NCBI GenBank assembly: GCA_030524785.1
Contig: JAUNFZ010000012.1
Coordinates: forward strand, 1 to 54,712
Source: Eubacteriales bacterium
Lineage (GTDB): Bacteria; Bacillota; Clostridia; Lachnospirales; Lachnospiraceae
Direction of reading: 5' to 3'
DNA length: 54,712 bases
This document shows, piece by piece, positions 32,615 to 42,304 of the stretch. Both the position numbers and the translations under genes were made by a program. The notes beneath the pieces were generated by a model. It did no database searches. It had not been told where the DNA came from and worked only from the letters and a program-made list of their open reading frames with translations. Numbering within the stretch: position 1 is the stretch's first letter; the number at the start of each line of letters is the position of its first letter.

Positions 32615-35600
32615 CTATATCTCCGCTATATTTACGAGCGTCAGATTTTTGATATCTGTATTTTCCAGGCTGGAAACCAGCGCTCCCGCCGTGTCCATAG
32701 CTGTCAGCACATTTACGCCTGTCTCAATGGCATTTCTTCGAATAATAAATCCATCTCTGGAATGTTCAATTCCCTGGGAAGGCGTATCGATTACCAGATC
32801 AATTTTATGACCCAGAATCAAGTCCAGAATATTGGGAGATTCCTGCTCCACTTTTCTGGTCATACGCACCTGCACATCCGCTTCCATCAGAGCCTTTGCG
32901 GTTCCCTTTGTGGCATAAATATTATAGCCCAGAGCCTCAAAGCGTTTCGCGAGCCTTGCCGCCTCCTCTTTGTCCTCATCCCGTACCGTCATAATCATAT
33001 TTTTGTGTTTCGGAAGATTAATTCCGGCTCCCAGGAAAGCCTTGTAGAGCGCCTCGTTAAAGGTTTTTGCAATTCCAAGGCACTCTCCGGTGGATTTCAT
33101 CTCCGGCCCCAGACTGATGTCTGCGCCGCGAATCTTCTCAAAAGAGAATACCGGCATTTTGACTGCGAAATAATCTGCCTCCGGCTGAAGTCCCGGCGTG
33201 TATCCCAGCTCCCTGATTTTGGCCCCAAGAATCACCTTTGTAGCCAGGGGCACAATGGGGATTCCCGTCACCTTGCTGATATAGGGCACCGTCCGGCTGG
33301 AGCGCGGATTCACCTCGATCACATATACATCCTCGCCGCAGACAATAAACTGAATATTAATCAGCCCGATTACATGCAGCGACTGCGCCAGTTTTCTTGT
33401 ATAGTCCTCTATGGTAGCTTTTACCTTTGCATCAATACTCTGCGCCGGATATACAGAAATGCTGTCTCCTGAGTGAATACCGGCCCGTTCAATATGCTCC
33501 ATAATTCCCGGGATCAGAATATCCTCTCCGTCGCAGACCGCGTCCACTTCAATCTCTTTTCCCACCAGATATTTATCCACCAGGATCGGATGCTCCTGGG
33601 CGATACGGTTGATAATCCCAATAAACTCATCCACATCCTCGTCGCTGATTGCAATCTGCATCCCCTGGCCGCCCAGCACATACGAAGGACGAACCAGCAC
33701 CGGATAGCCCAGCTCATTCGCCGCCTTCTTCGCCTCCTCGGCAGTATAGACGGTATGGCCCGCCGGGCGCGGGATCCCGCATTTTTCCAGGATACCGTCA
33801 AAGAGTTCCCTGTCCTCCGCCGCGTCCACGTTCTCTGCCGAAGTGCCCAGAATCGGCACGCCCATCTTCATCAGGCTTTCCGTCAGCTTAATCGCCGTCT
33901 GGCCGCCGAACTGTACCACAGCGCCGTCCGGTTTCTCCAGCCTTACAACATTTTCCACATCCTCCGGCGTCAGGGGCTCAAAATACAGCTTGTCCGCGAT
34001 ATCAAAATCCGTGCTGACCGTCTCCGGGTTGTTGTTGATAATGATCGTCTCATATCCCTCTTTGGAAAACGCCCAGGTACAGTGTACGGAGCAGAAATCA
34101 AATTCTATTCCCTGCCCGATGCGGATTGGCCCGGATCCCAGCACAAGGACCTTCTTTCTGCCGTCGGTTCTCTCCGCCTCGTTCTCGCTTCCGAACACCG
34201 AATAGTAGTAAGGCGTCGCGGCCGCAAACTCCGCAGCACAGGTATCCACCATCTTATAAGCCACTGTGATTCCATTTGCACAGCGCATCTCCTTAACCGC
34301 ATCTTCCGTCTTTCCCGTAAGGCGTGCAATCACGCTGTCAGGAAATTCAATGCGCTTTGCCTCTTTTAAGAGTTCCGGGGTCAGCTCCTGCGTTTTCAGA
34401 CTGTTTTCCATCTCCACAAGAATCGCCAGTTTATCAATAAACCAGCTATCAATCTTTGTAATGTCATGAATCACGTCGTAGGAAATTCCCCGGCGCAGTG
34501 CCTCGGCAATCACCCAGATACGGCGGTCGTCCACCAGCGCCAGCTGTTTCATCAGCGCGTCTTCGGTAAGGCCGGTAAAATCATAGGACATCAGGCTGTC
34601 CACATGCTGTTCCAGCGAGCGGATTGCCTTCATCATGGCTCCCTCAAAATTATCACAGATGCTCATAACCTCTCCGGTAGCCTTCATCTGCGTCGTCAGC
34701 GTCCGTTTTGCGCTGATGAATTTATCAAAGGGCAGCCTCGGAATCTTCACCACGCAGTAATCCAGCATGGGTTCAAAGCTTGCATACGTTTTTCCAGTGA
34801 TCGCGTTTTTGATTTCATCCAGCGTATATCCAAGGGCAATTTTGGCTGCTACTTTCGCGATGGGATAACCGGTCGCCTTGGAGGCCAGCGCCGAGGAACG
34901 GCTCACTCTGGGATTTACCTCAATCACACAGTACTCAAAACTGTCGGGATGCAGCGCATACTGCACATTACAGCCGCCGGTAATATTCAGCTCGCTGATA
35001 ATATTCAAAGCGGAGGTACGGAGCATCTGATATTCTTTATCCCCCAGTGTCTGGGACGGCGCCACCACAATGCTATCGCCGGTGTGCACACCCACCGGGT
35101 CAATGTTTTCCATGTTGCAGACCGTAATGCAGTTTCCGGCGCTGTCGCGCATCACTTCGTACTCGATTTCTTTCCATCCGGCGATGCAGCGTTCGACCAG
35201 CACCTGTCCCACTCTGGAAAGTCTCAGACCGTTTGCCAGTATCTCCGTCAGCTCCTCATAATTGTGGGCAATACCGCCGCCGCTTCCGCCCAGAGTATAG
35301 GCCGGACGCAGCACCACCGGATATCCGATGGTATTTGTAAATTCCACGCCCTCCCCAATCGTTTCTACCACCTTCGAGGCTGCGATAGGCTCTCCGATTT
35401 TCTCCATCGTATTCTTAAATTCCAGACGGTCCTCCGCCTTTTTGATGGTTTCCGCCGTGGTTCCAATCAGACGCACGCCCTGTTCCTTCAAAAAGCCTCT
35501 CTCCTCCAGTTCCATAGCCAGGTTCAATCCGGCCTGGCCGCCCAGAGTGGGAAGAACACTGTCGGGGCGTTCTTTCAAAATCAGCTGCTCTACTACTTCC

Positions 35601-35812
35601 ACCGTGAGAGGTTCAATGTAAACCCGATCTGCAATATCCTTGTCCGTCATAATCGTCGCCGGATTAGAATTTAAAAGGACAACCTCTATCCCTTCCTCTT
35701 TCAGGGAACGGCATGCCTGGGTTCCTGCATAGTCAAACTCCGCAGCCTGTCCGATCACAATCGGCCCTGAGCCTATCACAAGTACCTTTTTGATCTCAGG
35801 ATTCTTCGGCAT
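32615..35812 (-). CDS. carB: Carbamoyl-phosphate synthase large subunit
   Basis: 1065 residues, full length. Two ATP-grasp halves in tandem (VLVIGSGPIVIGQAAEFDYAG and VLVLGSGPIRIGQGIEFDF mark each start; each contains an LGGQAG/FGGQTA-type loop), an oligomerisation domain, and a C-terminal MGS regulatory domain (about 930-1065). Makes carbamoyl phosphate from bicarbonate, ATP and ammonia channelled from CarA, for pyrimidines and arginine. Its ATG overlaps the carA stop (TAATG). Confidence 0.97.
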   Translation of the reverse strand: MPKNPEIKKVLVIGSGPIVIGQAAEFDYAGTQACRSLKEEGIEVVLLNSNPATIMTDKDIADRVYIEPLTVEVVEQLILKERPDSVLPTLGGQAGLNLAMELEERGFLKEQGVRLIGTTAETIKKAEDRLEFKNTMEKIGEPIAASKVVETIGEGVEFTNTIGYPVVLRPAYTLGGSGGGIAHNYEELTEILANGLRLSRVGQVLVERCIAGWKEIEYEVMRDSAGNCITVCNMENIDPVGVHTGDSIVVAPSQTLGDKEYQMLRTSALNIISELNITGGCNVQYALHPDSFEYCVIEVNPRVSRSSALASKATGYPIAKVAAKIALGYTLDEIKNAITGKTYASFEPMLDYCVVKIPRLPFDKFISAKRTLTTQMKATGEVMSICDNFEGAMMKAIRSLEQHVDSLMSYDFTGLTEDALMKQLALVDDRRIWVIAEALRRGISYDVIHDITKIDSWFIDKLAILVEMENSLKTQELTPELLKEAKRIEFPDSVIARLTGKTEDAVKEMRCANGITVAYKMVDTCAAEFAAATPYYYSVFGSENEAERTDGRKKVLVLGSGPIRIGQGIEFDFCSVHCTWAFSKEGYETIIINNNPETVSTDFDIADKLYFEPLTPEDVENVVRLEKPDGAVVQFGGQTAIKLTESLMKMGVPILGTSAENVDAAEDRELFDGILEKCGIPRPAGHTVYTAEEAKKAANELGYPVLVRPSYVLGGQGMQIAISDEDVDEFIGIINRIAQEHPILVDKYLVGKEIEVDAVCDGEDILIPGIMEHIERAGIHSGDSISVYPAQSIDAKVKATIEDYTRKLAQSLHVIGLINIQFIVCGEDVYVIEVNPRSSRTVPYISKVTGIPIVPLATKVILGAKIRELGYTPGLQPEADYFAVKMPVFSFEKIRGADISLGPEMKSTGECLGIAKTFNEALYKAFLGAGINLPKHKNMIMTVRDEDKEEAARLAKRFEALGYNIYATKGTAKALMEADVQVRMTRKVEQESPNILDLILGHKIDLVIDTPSQGIEHSRDGFIIRRNAIETGVNVLTAMDTAGALVSSLENTDIKNLTLVNIAEI

Positions 35813-36885
35813 TATCTGTTCACCTCCATCATTTTCATAAACCGGTCAAATAAGTATCCGGAATCCAGCGGGCCTGGACATGCCTCCGGATGAAACTGCA
35901 CCGTAAAAATATTCTTTCCTGTATAGGCAAGTCCTTCGTTTGTCCCATCGTTTACGTTGATGAACGCCGGAACCGCCACAGAAGGATCCAGTTTTTTCGT
36001 ATCCACCACGTAGCCGTGATTCTGGGAAGATATGTATACCCTCCCTGTCTTCAGATCTTTGACCGGATGGTTTCCTCCCCTATGTCCGTATTTCATTTTA
36101 TAGGTATCGGCGCCGTTGGCCAGAGCCATCAACTGATGGCCAAGACAGATAGCAAAAATCGGGATATCCGTCTGATATAGTTCCTTGATTTCCCGGATAA
36201 CTGAGATACATTCCTTCGGATCGCCCGGACCGTTGGAAAGCATTATGCCGTCGGGTTCGTCCGCAATAATCTCCTTTGCCGGCGTCAGCGCAGGATAAAC
36301 CGTCACCTGGCAGCCTCTCTTGTTCAGGCTTCTGGCAATATTGCGCTTTGCCCCCAAATCCAGCAGAGCCACTCTGGGGCCGTCCCCCGGCAGAACGTAC
36401 TTTTGTGCGCAGGTTACTTTTTCCACAACCTTCCCTGTGGCATACGACGCTATTTCAGGCAGGATTTTCTCCAGGCAGTAATTTTCATCAGTGGTAATCA
36501 TCCCGTTCATCGTGCCCTTTTCGCGCAGAATCTTTGTCAGCGCCCTCGTGTCAATCCCGGCAATCCCGGGGATATCATATTTTAACAGAAAATCTTGGAT
36601 CGTTCCTTCCGAACGGAAGTTACTGGGAATACGTGAAAGTTCTCTTACAATATAAGCATCCGGCCATGGCCGTTCAGATTCCATGTCCTCTGTACAGATT
36701 CCATAATTTCCGATTAAGGGATACGTCATCACAACAGCCTGTCCAGCGTAGGATGGGTCGGTAAGAACCTCCAGATACCCCGTCATCGAAGTGTTGAATA
36801 CAATTTCGCTGACAACTTCCCGCTTTGAACCAATACTCTTTCCCTCAAACACAGTTCCGTCCTCCAGGATAAGAAATGCTTTCAT
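35812..36885 (-). CDS. carA: Carbamoyl-phosphate synthase small subunit
   Basis: 357 residues. N-terminal CarA domain (MKAFLILEDGTVFEGKSIG, NTSMTGYLEVLTDPSY) and class-I glutamine amidotransferase domain with SNGPGDPKE, nucleophile Cys in FAICLGHQLMALA, and the His/Glu pair in VQFHPEACPGP. The start at 36885 has GGAAGG about 9 bases upstream; a longer reading runs into the leader and terminator. Controlled by a leader attenuator. Confidence 0.97.
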   Translation of the reverse strand: MKAFLILEDGTVFEGKSIGSKREVVSEIVFNTSMTGYLEVLTDPSYAGQAVVMTYPLIGNYGICTEDMESERPWPDAYIVRELSRIPSNFRSEGTIQDFLLKYDIPGIAGIDTRALTKILREKGTMNGMITTDENYCLEKILPEIASYATGKVVEKVTCAQKYVLPGDGPRVALLDLGAKRNIARSLNKRGCQVTVYPALTPAKEIIADEPDGIMLSNGPGDPKECISVIREIKELYQTDIPIFAICLGHQLMALANGADTYKMKYGHRGGNHPVKDLKTGRVYISSQNHGYVVDTKKLDPSVAVPAFINVNDGTNEGLAYTGKNIFTVQFHPEACPGPLDSGYLFDRFMKMMEVNR

Positions 36886-36936
36886 AAGCTGACCTTCCTT
36901 TCTTTTTGCATTTACCGAAAAAACCTTCCCACGGCA

Positions 36937-36972
36937 TAAAAAAAGGGAACAAAAACTCCTGAGTTTTTCCCC
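36937..36972 (-). terminator. Attenuator terminator in the carA leader
   Basis: GGGGAAAAACTC/GAGTTTTTGTTCCC stem followed by TTTTTTT on the minus strand, between the carA promoter and start codon. Suggests transcription attenuation by pyrimidines or arginine; no PyrR-binding consensus loop was found. Confidence 0.8.
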
Positions 36973-36999
36973 TTCGATACATAACCCCAAATTGCTAAA

Positions 37000-37028
37000 A
37001 TGATACCACAATTTTATTCTGTTTGCAA
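37000..37028 (-). promoter_or_regulatory. Promoter of carAB
   Basis: TTGCAA, 17-base spacer, TATCAT on the minus strand; predicted leader of about 105 bases. Confidence 0.8.
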
Positions 37029-37035
37029 GCCCCAA

Positions 37036-37201
37036 CAGGAGGAAGTTGACGGAACTTGACGGAAGTTTTGTAGAAAGTTGGCAGAGGTTTCCCCTCCTGC
37101 ACAGCTGGAGAAAGTTCTTTTCTCCTAATCCTGCCGGGCCTCCCGGAACTTTCGCCGGGAAGTCCGGCAGAAACCCGCCCTGATTCCTGCATCGTCTTTC
37201 T
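37036..37201. other. Structured intergenic stretch between carA and the SpoIID-like gene
   Basis: No gene seen. On the minus strand it holds a GC-rich imperfect hairpin (CTGCCGG..CCCGG/CCGGG..CCGGCAG, about 37131-37172), a second stem GGAGAAA/TTTCTCC (about 37108-37126), and a TTGACGGAA direct repeat on the plus strand (37047-37065). None has a proper T-run, so terminator function for the upstream gene is uncertain. Confidence 0.55.
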
Positions 37202-38464
37202 CTATGGATTCAGCTCTGCAATTCTTGTAACTCCCACATAAATATCCTGTATCTTATACCAGGTTCTGCGTCCTACAATCCCATCCTGGGTAAGTCCAAA
37301 CACCTGCTGAAATACCTTTACTGCATTTTCTGTTGCCGGGCCAAAAATACCGTCCGTTGCAATCTTCGGTATCAGCGGATAATTGTTAGAGATTGCGTTT
37401 AACTGCTCCTGAATCTGGCGCACAGGCTCGCCACTGGAACCAATGGTCAGATTATAACCCGGCCAGGATGCCGGAACCCCCGACACCGCCTCTGCTGAAT
37501 TTACATAAATCGAGTCTCCATAATAATACCGCAATATTTCTATCGCTGAATATCCCTGATCCGCCAGATTCTTTGAACCCCACTGACTCATCCAATTCGG
37601 ACACACCACGCGGTTTCCGTCGCAATACTGTGTGAGAATCGGCTGCTTGACGTTAGGCCTGGAAAGATAGTTGTCAAAGAGATTATCCACCACCTCGGAA
37701 ATGCTTTCATAAATATTGCGTCCATAAATCCATTTATGGTCGAAGGCCGTAGATGATGTAATCGTAAAATCAAATCCTTTGTTCCTGTACCATTCTGTGT
37801 AAACCCGGTTCAGAGTAAAGGACATGATTGCCAGAATGTTGGCTTCAAGAGCTGCCCTGGGCCACGTGGAGTAAATTTCACAGGAAGCAACGTTTTTAAT
37901 GTAATCCTTATAGCGGATGTAATAATCTGTGGCCGTCGTATCTCTGGGTGAGCCGTCGTGCACCACTATAAACTCCGGCACCACCACCCGGGACAGCACA
38001 ATTTCTCCTGTCTGGCTGACCGGTTTGACCTCCGCCTCTGCAATCTTCGGCGAATAGCTTCCATAAAGCGTATGTGCCGGAATGACTACCACATCCGGTG
38101 TTTCCTGAGCCCTCAGCGGGCGCAGGCGGATATCCTGCAGCGCCAGTTCTCCCGACAGGATCTCCGCCCCTGATACGGTGATCGTCTCGAACCCTTCTGC
38201 CGACACGCGGAAGGTGTATTCTGCATAAGGCTGCACTTCCCCCGGCGACAGGCTGTATTCCAGCGGCGGCGCCTCCAGTGTAATTGTCTCTGTCTGACCG
38301 CTGGAATCCGTGCTCAGTTCCGCCACTGTACTGTCCGGATCTCCCGAATAGGAAATCTCCACTTTAGCCCCCTCCACAGGCACGTCCCGCAGTGCCGACT
38401 CCACGCTGATTTTCAGCGTACCGGTGTCCGTTTCCTGCTGCATGGGTCTTAAAAATCTGGACAT
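37202..38464 (-). CDS. SpoIID-like protein with a peptidoglycan-binding domain
   Basis: 420 residues. No obvious signal peptide. A carboxypeptidase-regulatory-like beta domain (about 16-95) precedes a SpoIID/amidase-enhancer-like region (about 205-320; WPRAALEANILAIMSFTLNRVY and NWMSQWGSKNLADQGYSAIEILRYYYG) and a C-terminal PG_binding_1 domain (about 340-410; GEPVRQIQEQL, GIFGPATENAVKVFQQ). Suggests a role in spore or cell-wall remodelling. The lack of an export signal is odd for a wall protein. Monocistronic. Confidence 0.75.
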   Translation of the reverse strand: MSRFLRPMQQETDTGTLKISVESALRDVPVEGAKVEISYSGDPDSTVAELSTDSSGQTETITLEAPPLEYSLSPGEVQPYAEYTFRVSAEGFETITVSGAEILSGELALQDIRLRPLRAQETPDVVVIPAHTLYGSYSPKIAEAEVKPVSQTGEIVLSRVVVPEFIVVHDGSPRDTTATDYYIRYKDYIKNVASCEIYSTWPRAALEANILAIMSFTLNRVYTEWYRNKGFDFTITSSTAFDHKWIYGRNIYESISEVVDNLFDNYLSRPNVKQPILTQYCDGNRVVCPNWMSQWGSKNLADQGYSAIEILRYYYGDSIYVNSAEAVSGVPASWPGYNLTIGSSGEPVRQIQEQLNAISNNYPLIPKIATDGIFGPATENAVKVFQQVFGLTQDGIVGRRTWYKIQDIYVGVTRIAELNP

Positions 38465-38501
38465 GTTTTCCTCGCATAAATTTACTTATCACTATCCTAT
38501 G

Positions 38502-38550
38502 CAAAAAAAAGAAAAAAGTTTGCAGTCTTTTCCATCATCTGCAAACTTTT
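38502..38550 (-). terminator. Terminator after rseP
   Basis: AAAGTTTGCAG/CTGCAAACTTT perfect 11-bp stem, 13-base loop, then a T-rich tail on the minus strand. Ends the pyrH-to-rseP cluster. Confidence 0.85.
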
Positions 38551-38583
38551 CTTTTTTCCTGATTCAGGCCAAAGAACTGCCCA

Positions 38584-39612
38584 CTAAAACAGGCGCATCA
38601 CATCATTGTACATTACCACAATCATCAGCATCATCAGCGCCACAAGTCCGACAAAGTGAACCATGGCCTCCCTTTCCGGATTGATTCGTTTTCCGCGGAT
38701 CGCCTCAAGAATCAGAAATACCAGCCTGCCGCCGTCCAGCGCAGGAAGTGGAAGAAGATTAACCACCCCGAGGTTTGCAGAAAGCAGGATTGCAATCGTC
38801 ATCATGTTCACTAAAATGGCCGTCAGACCCATCTTTGCGCTTTCTGTATACGTATCGCCAATCATATCCACCACGCCCACCGGGCCCGAAAGCTCTCCGA
38901 TTCCCGCACGGCCGCCAAGCAACATCCGCAGGCTCTCGACTGTAATGTCAATCCAGTATTTCACCTCATAAACGCTATAGCGGACCGTATTAAAAATTCC
39001 GCCTGACGTATAGGCATTGTTTACTGAAATTCCCAGCACGTAACGCCCGTTCTCGTTCTGCCGTGGAGTAATGAGCGCCGTCTTTGTCTCTCCCTCATGC
39101 TCCCACACGAGAGTGACGTCCTCGCCCTGGTGGAAAGTGACGTAATTCGACACCTCCCGTGCCAGATGGATTGTTTTTCCGTTCATCCTTTTAATTGTAT
39201 CTCCGGGCATCAGGCCGGCTTCCTGGGCAGGATATCCCTCCTGCACCTCTGCCACCTTTGGGACATCATATCCGTACATTCCCACCACGATCAGCGAAAG
39301 AAAAAATGCCAGAATAAAATTAAAAATGGGGCCTGCCGCAATGACAGAGATTCTTGCCCAGACAGACTTGCTGCCAAAAGTCCCCTCGCCCTGCGCTTCC
39401 TCATCCTCCCCCAGCATCATACAGGAGCCGCCGAAGGGCAGAAGCTTCCAGGAATAGCGGGTGCCGTGCCACTCCTTGCTCAGGAGGCGCGGTCCCATGC
39501 CAAGAGAAAACTCCACCACAGTTACCTTATTCTTCTTGGCAAGCAGAAAGTGCCCAAATTCATGAAACAAAATAATCAGGCTGAAAATAATCAACGCCCA
39601 GACAATGTTCAT
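38584..39612 (-). CDS. rseP: Site-2 intramembrane metalloprotease RseP
   Basis: 342 residues. Zinc motif HEFGH in the first helix (IILFHEFGHFLLAKK), a single PDZ domain (about 115-180; EAGLMPGDTIKRMNGK), and the third-helix motif NLLPLPALDGGRLVF. Cleaves membrane anchors such as anti-sigma factors or signal peptides. The start at 39612 follows the ispC stop directly. Last gene of the cluster. Confidence 0.95.
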   Translation of the reverse strand: MNIVWALIIFSLIILFHEFGHFLLAKKNKVTVVEFSLGMGPRLLSKEWHGTRYSWKLLPFGGSCMMLGEDEEAQGEGTFGSKSVWARISVIAAGPIFNFILAFFLSLIVVGMYGYDVPKVAEVQEGYPAQEAGLMPGDTIKRMNGKTIHLAREVSNYVTFHQGEDVTLVWEHEGETKTALITPRQNENGRYVLGISVNNAYTSGGIFNTVRYSVYEVKYWIDITVESLRMLLGGRAGIGELSGPVGVVDMIGDTYTESAKMGLTAILVNMMTIAILLSANLGVVNLLPLPALDGGRLVFLILEAIRGKRINPEREAMVHFVGLVALMMLMIVVMYNDVMRLF

Positions 39613-39613
39613 C

Positions 39614-40756
39614 CTACCACCTGCTTTCAATCAGTTCATACGTTTCCTGCTCTGTCTCCAGAATTTCCTCCACAGAAGGATTCTGTCTCGTCTGGTGTGC
39701 ATCCATACATTCCGTAATGATTTTGTAGATATCCGTAAACCCAATCTCGCGGCGCAGGAACTTGCTTACCGCCCGCTCATTCGCCGCATTAAATACCGTC
39801 GGCATAGAACCGCCCTCTCTTGCGGCACGGTATGCCAGCGGCAGTCCCAAAAACACATCTGTATCCGGCTCCTCGAAGGTGATCTTTGCAAGGCGTGCAA
39901 AATCCAGCCGCGCCCCGCCAAGAAAACGCCTGTCGGGATAAAACAGCGCATACTGAATCGGAAGTTTCATATCCGGTGTGCCAAGCTGGGCAATCACCGC
40001 CCCGTCCGTAAATTCCACCATAGAATGAATCACACTCTGGGGCTGTACTACCACCTGAATCTGGTCAAGATCCACCCCAAACAGCCAGCGGGCCTCCATG
40101 ACCTCCAGGCCTTTGTTGACAAGGGTGGCTGAATCAATCGTAATTTTCTGTCCCATGCTCCAGTTCGGATGCTTCAGAGCGTCTTCCACGCGCACGCCGG
40201 CCAGTTCTTCCCTGGTGCGTCCACGGAAAGGTCCTCCGGAAGCCGTAATCAGAAGCTTTGCTATCCGCGCCGGGTTTTCTCCGTTCAGGGACTGAAAGAT
40301 CGCGCTGTGCTCGCTGTCCACCGGCAAAATCTGCACGCCGCATTTCTTTGCCAGCGGCATGATAATATGCCCCGCCGTCACCAGGGTTTCCTTATTTGCC
40401 AGAGCGATATGTTTTCCGGCCTGAATCGCTGCAATTGTAGGGCGTATACCAATCATGCCCACAATCGCTGTCACCAGAATTTCCACCTCCGGCAGAGTGG
40501 ATATTTCCAGCAGCCCTTCCATTCCCGAAACAATCTTTACGTCCATATCCCGCACTGAAATTTTCAGTTTCTCAGCCGCCGCTTCATCCCATACGGCAGC
40601 CATCCTGGGATGAAATTCCCGGATCTGTTCTTCCAGAATCTTTATGTTTCGCCCCGCGGCAAGCGCAGCAATTCTGATATCCTTCTGCTCTCTCGCCACC
40701 TCCAGCGTCTGCGTTCCTATAGAGCCTGTAGAACCAAGCACTGCAATCGTCTTCAT
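39614..40756 (-). CDS. ispC: 1-deoxy-D-xylulose 5-phosphate reductoisomerase
   Basis: 380 residues. NADPH-binding LGSTGSIGTQTLEV at the N-terminus, metal and substrate region LPVDSEHSAIFQSL (D, E, H ligands) and NWSMGQKITIDSATLVNKGLE. Second step of the MEP isoprenoid pathway, feeding UppS in the same cluster. Confidence 0.97.
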   Translation of the reverse strand: MKTIAVLGSTGSIGTQTLEVAREQKDIRIAALAAGRNIKILEEQIREFHPRMAAVWDEAAAEKLKISVRDMDVKIVSGMEGLLEISTLPEVEILVTAIVGMIGIRPTIAAIQAGKHIALANKETLVTAGHIIMPLAKKCGVQILPVDSEHSAIFQSLNGENPARIAKLLITASGGPFRGRTREELAGVRVEDALKHPNWSMGQKITIDSATLVNKGLEVMEARWLFGVDLDQIQVVVQPQSVIHSMVEFTDGAVIAQLGTPDMKLPIQYALFYPDRRFLGGARLDFARLAKITFEEPDTDVFLGLPLAYRAAREGGSMPTVFNAANERAVSKFLRREIGFTDIYKIITECMDAHQTRQNPSVEEILETEQETYELIESRW

Positions 40757-40776
40757 TATTTATTCTCCCGTCTGTC

Positions 40777-41589
40777 CTATAAACCTACAAATACTGACGC
40801 CAGAAAGTAAATTACAGGCGCCGTAAAGATCACGCTGTCAAACCGGTCCAAAATTCCTCCGTGGCCGGGAATCAGCGTTCCGTAATCCTTGATCTCGTGA
40901 TTTCTTTTAATTGCCGACGCAGCCAGGTCACCCACCATGGAAATCAATGCGCCCACGCCGCAGATCAGCGCATAAACAAACACCTGATTTTCCGCCTGCA
41001 GATACTTTCCCACCGCTGCCGCATAGACGGCGCCGAGAACTGCCGCTCCTACCACGCCTCCGACGGCGCCTTCCACCGATTTTTTCGGGCTTAGCACCGG
41101 AGACATTTTATGTTTTCCAATCAACATTCCTACACAGTAGGCGCATGTGTCGCACCCCCAGGAACACAGGAAAATCAGCCATACAAGAAACGCCCCGTCC
41201 GGCAGATTTCTCGTCTGATAAATATAGGAAAGCATCACGCTCACATAGACGATCCCGAAAAAGGCTGCCATCACCTGCTCCGAGCGGTATCTGGGAAAGG
41301 TAAACACGTAAACCGACAGGAGGACGATCACGGCAAATACAAGATAAATCATACTATAGGACTCCAGCCCTAAAAGGAGCAGCCCATAGTAAGCCCCGGA
41401 TAAAAGGAATCCGGTCACGGCCAGTCCCCTGTCTTTTTCTGTCCAGACTCCTGCCGCCCGGTACAGTTCCCCCAAACCTATCAGCGAAACTGCCAGCAAT
41501 GTCCCGAAAAGTACATATCCTCCTGAAATAATCGTCAAAAGCGCCACCGCCATCAGCAGAATACTGCTTCGCAGCCTAACCATAAACAT
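40777..41589 (-). CDS. cdsA: Phosphatidate cytidylyltransferase
   Basis: 270 residues, about eight membrane helices, ending with the CDP-diglyceride synthetase signature (SAIKRNHEIKDYGTLIPGHGGILDRFDS). Makes CDP-diacylglycerol for phospholipids. The start at 41589 has GGAGG 8 bases upstream and lies 1 base past the uppS stop. Confidence 0.93.
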   Translation of the reverse strand: MFMVRLRSSILLMAVALLTIISGGYVLFGTLLAVSLIGLGELYRAAGVWTEKDRGLAVTGFLLSGAYYGLLLLGLESYSMIYLVFAVIVLLSVYVFTFPRYRSEQVMAAFFGIVYVSVMLSYIYQTRNLPDGAFLVWLIFLCSWGCDTCAYCVGMLIGKHKMSPVLSPKKSVEGAVGGVVGAAVLGAVYAAAVGKYLQAENQVFVYALICGVGALISMVGDLAASAIKRNHEIKDYGTLIPGHGGILDRFDSVIFTAPVIYFLASVFVGL

Positions 41590-41590
41590 A

Positions 41591-42304
41591 TCAGTTTCCT
41601 CCGTAACGCCGTTCCCGTCCATTGTATTTTTCAATTGCCTGCCAAAGGTCTTCTTTTGTAAAAGCCGGCCATGGCGTGTCTGTAAAGTAAAACTCACTGT
41701 ATGCCAGCTGCCACATCAGATAATTCGACAGCCGCAATTCACCGCTGGTACGAATCAGAAGATCCGGATCCGGCACTTCCCTCGTATCCAGATACCCTGC
41801 AAACATTTCTTCCGTGATTTCTTCCGGCTTTACTTCACCGGCTGCACAATCCTTCGCCAGACGGCGCACAGCCCGGACGATTTCGTCCCGGCTGCCGTAA
41901 TTGATGGCGATCTGAAAATTCAGCCCGGTATTCTCTTTTGAGCTTTCCACAAGGCGGCGCAGGCTGTCCTGAAGGTCTTCTTCCAGAGCCGTAGGATCGC
42001 CCAGCACCCGTACTTTCATATTATTCTTCTGCGCCGTTTTAATGCAGGTTTTCGTATAACTGCGGAAAAGTTTCATCAGGCCGTCCACTTCGTCCTTGGA
42101 ACGCTTCCAGTTTTCCGTAGAAAACAGATAGACCGTCAGATATTTAATGCCAATGTTCCAGGCATCCTCGCAGATAACCTCCAAATTTTTCGCTCCCCTG
42201 GAGTGTCCGTAATTTCGCGGCATGCCCTTGCTCTTGGCCCACCGCCCGTTTCCATCCAGAATAATAGCGACATGGCGCGGTATTTTCAGCTCTGACCGTT
42301 CCAT
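41591..42304 (-). CDS. uppS: Undecaprenyl diphosphate synthase
   Basis: 237 residues. Signature HVAIILDGNGRWAKSKGMPR with the catalytic Asp, SRGAKNLE, and the C-terminal DLLIRTSGELRLSNYLMWQLAYSE stretch. Cis-prenyltransferase making the lipid carrier for cell-wall synthesis. Its ATG overlaps the frr stop (TAATG). Confidence 0.97.
   Translation of the reverse strand: MERSELKIPRHVAIILDGNGRWAKSKGMPRNYGHSRGAKNLEVICEDAWNIGIKYLTVYLFSTENWKRSKDEVDGLMKLFRSYTKTCIKTAQKNNMKVRVLGDPTALEEDLQDSLRRLVESSKENTGLNFQIAINYGSRDEIVRAVRRLAKDCAAGEVKPEEITEEMFAGYLDTREVPDPDLLIRTSGELRLSNYLMWQLAYSEFYFTDTPWPAFTKEDLWQAIEKYNGRERRYGGN

Noticed and set aside
32480-35674. Long plus-strand frames opposite carB
   Set aside because: They are antisense shadows of the 1065-residue CarB; no family-like motifs, no ribosome sites, and compositional bias follows the third codon position of carB.
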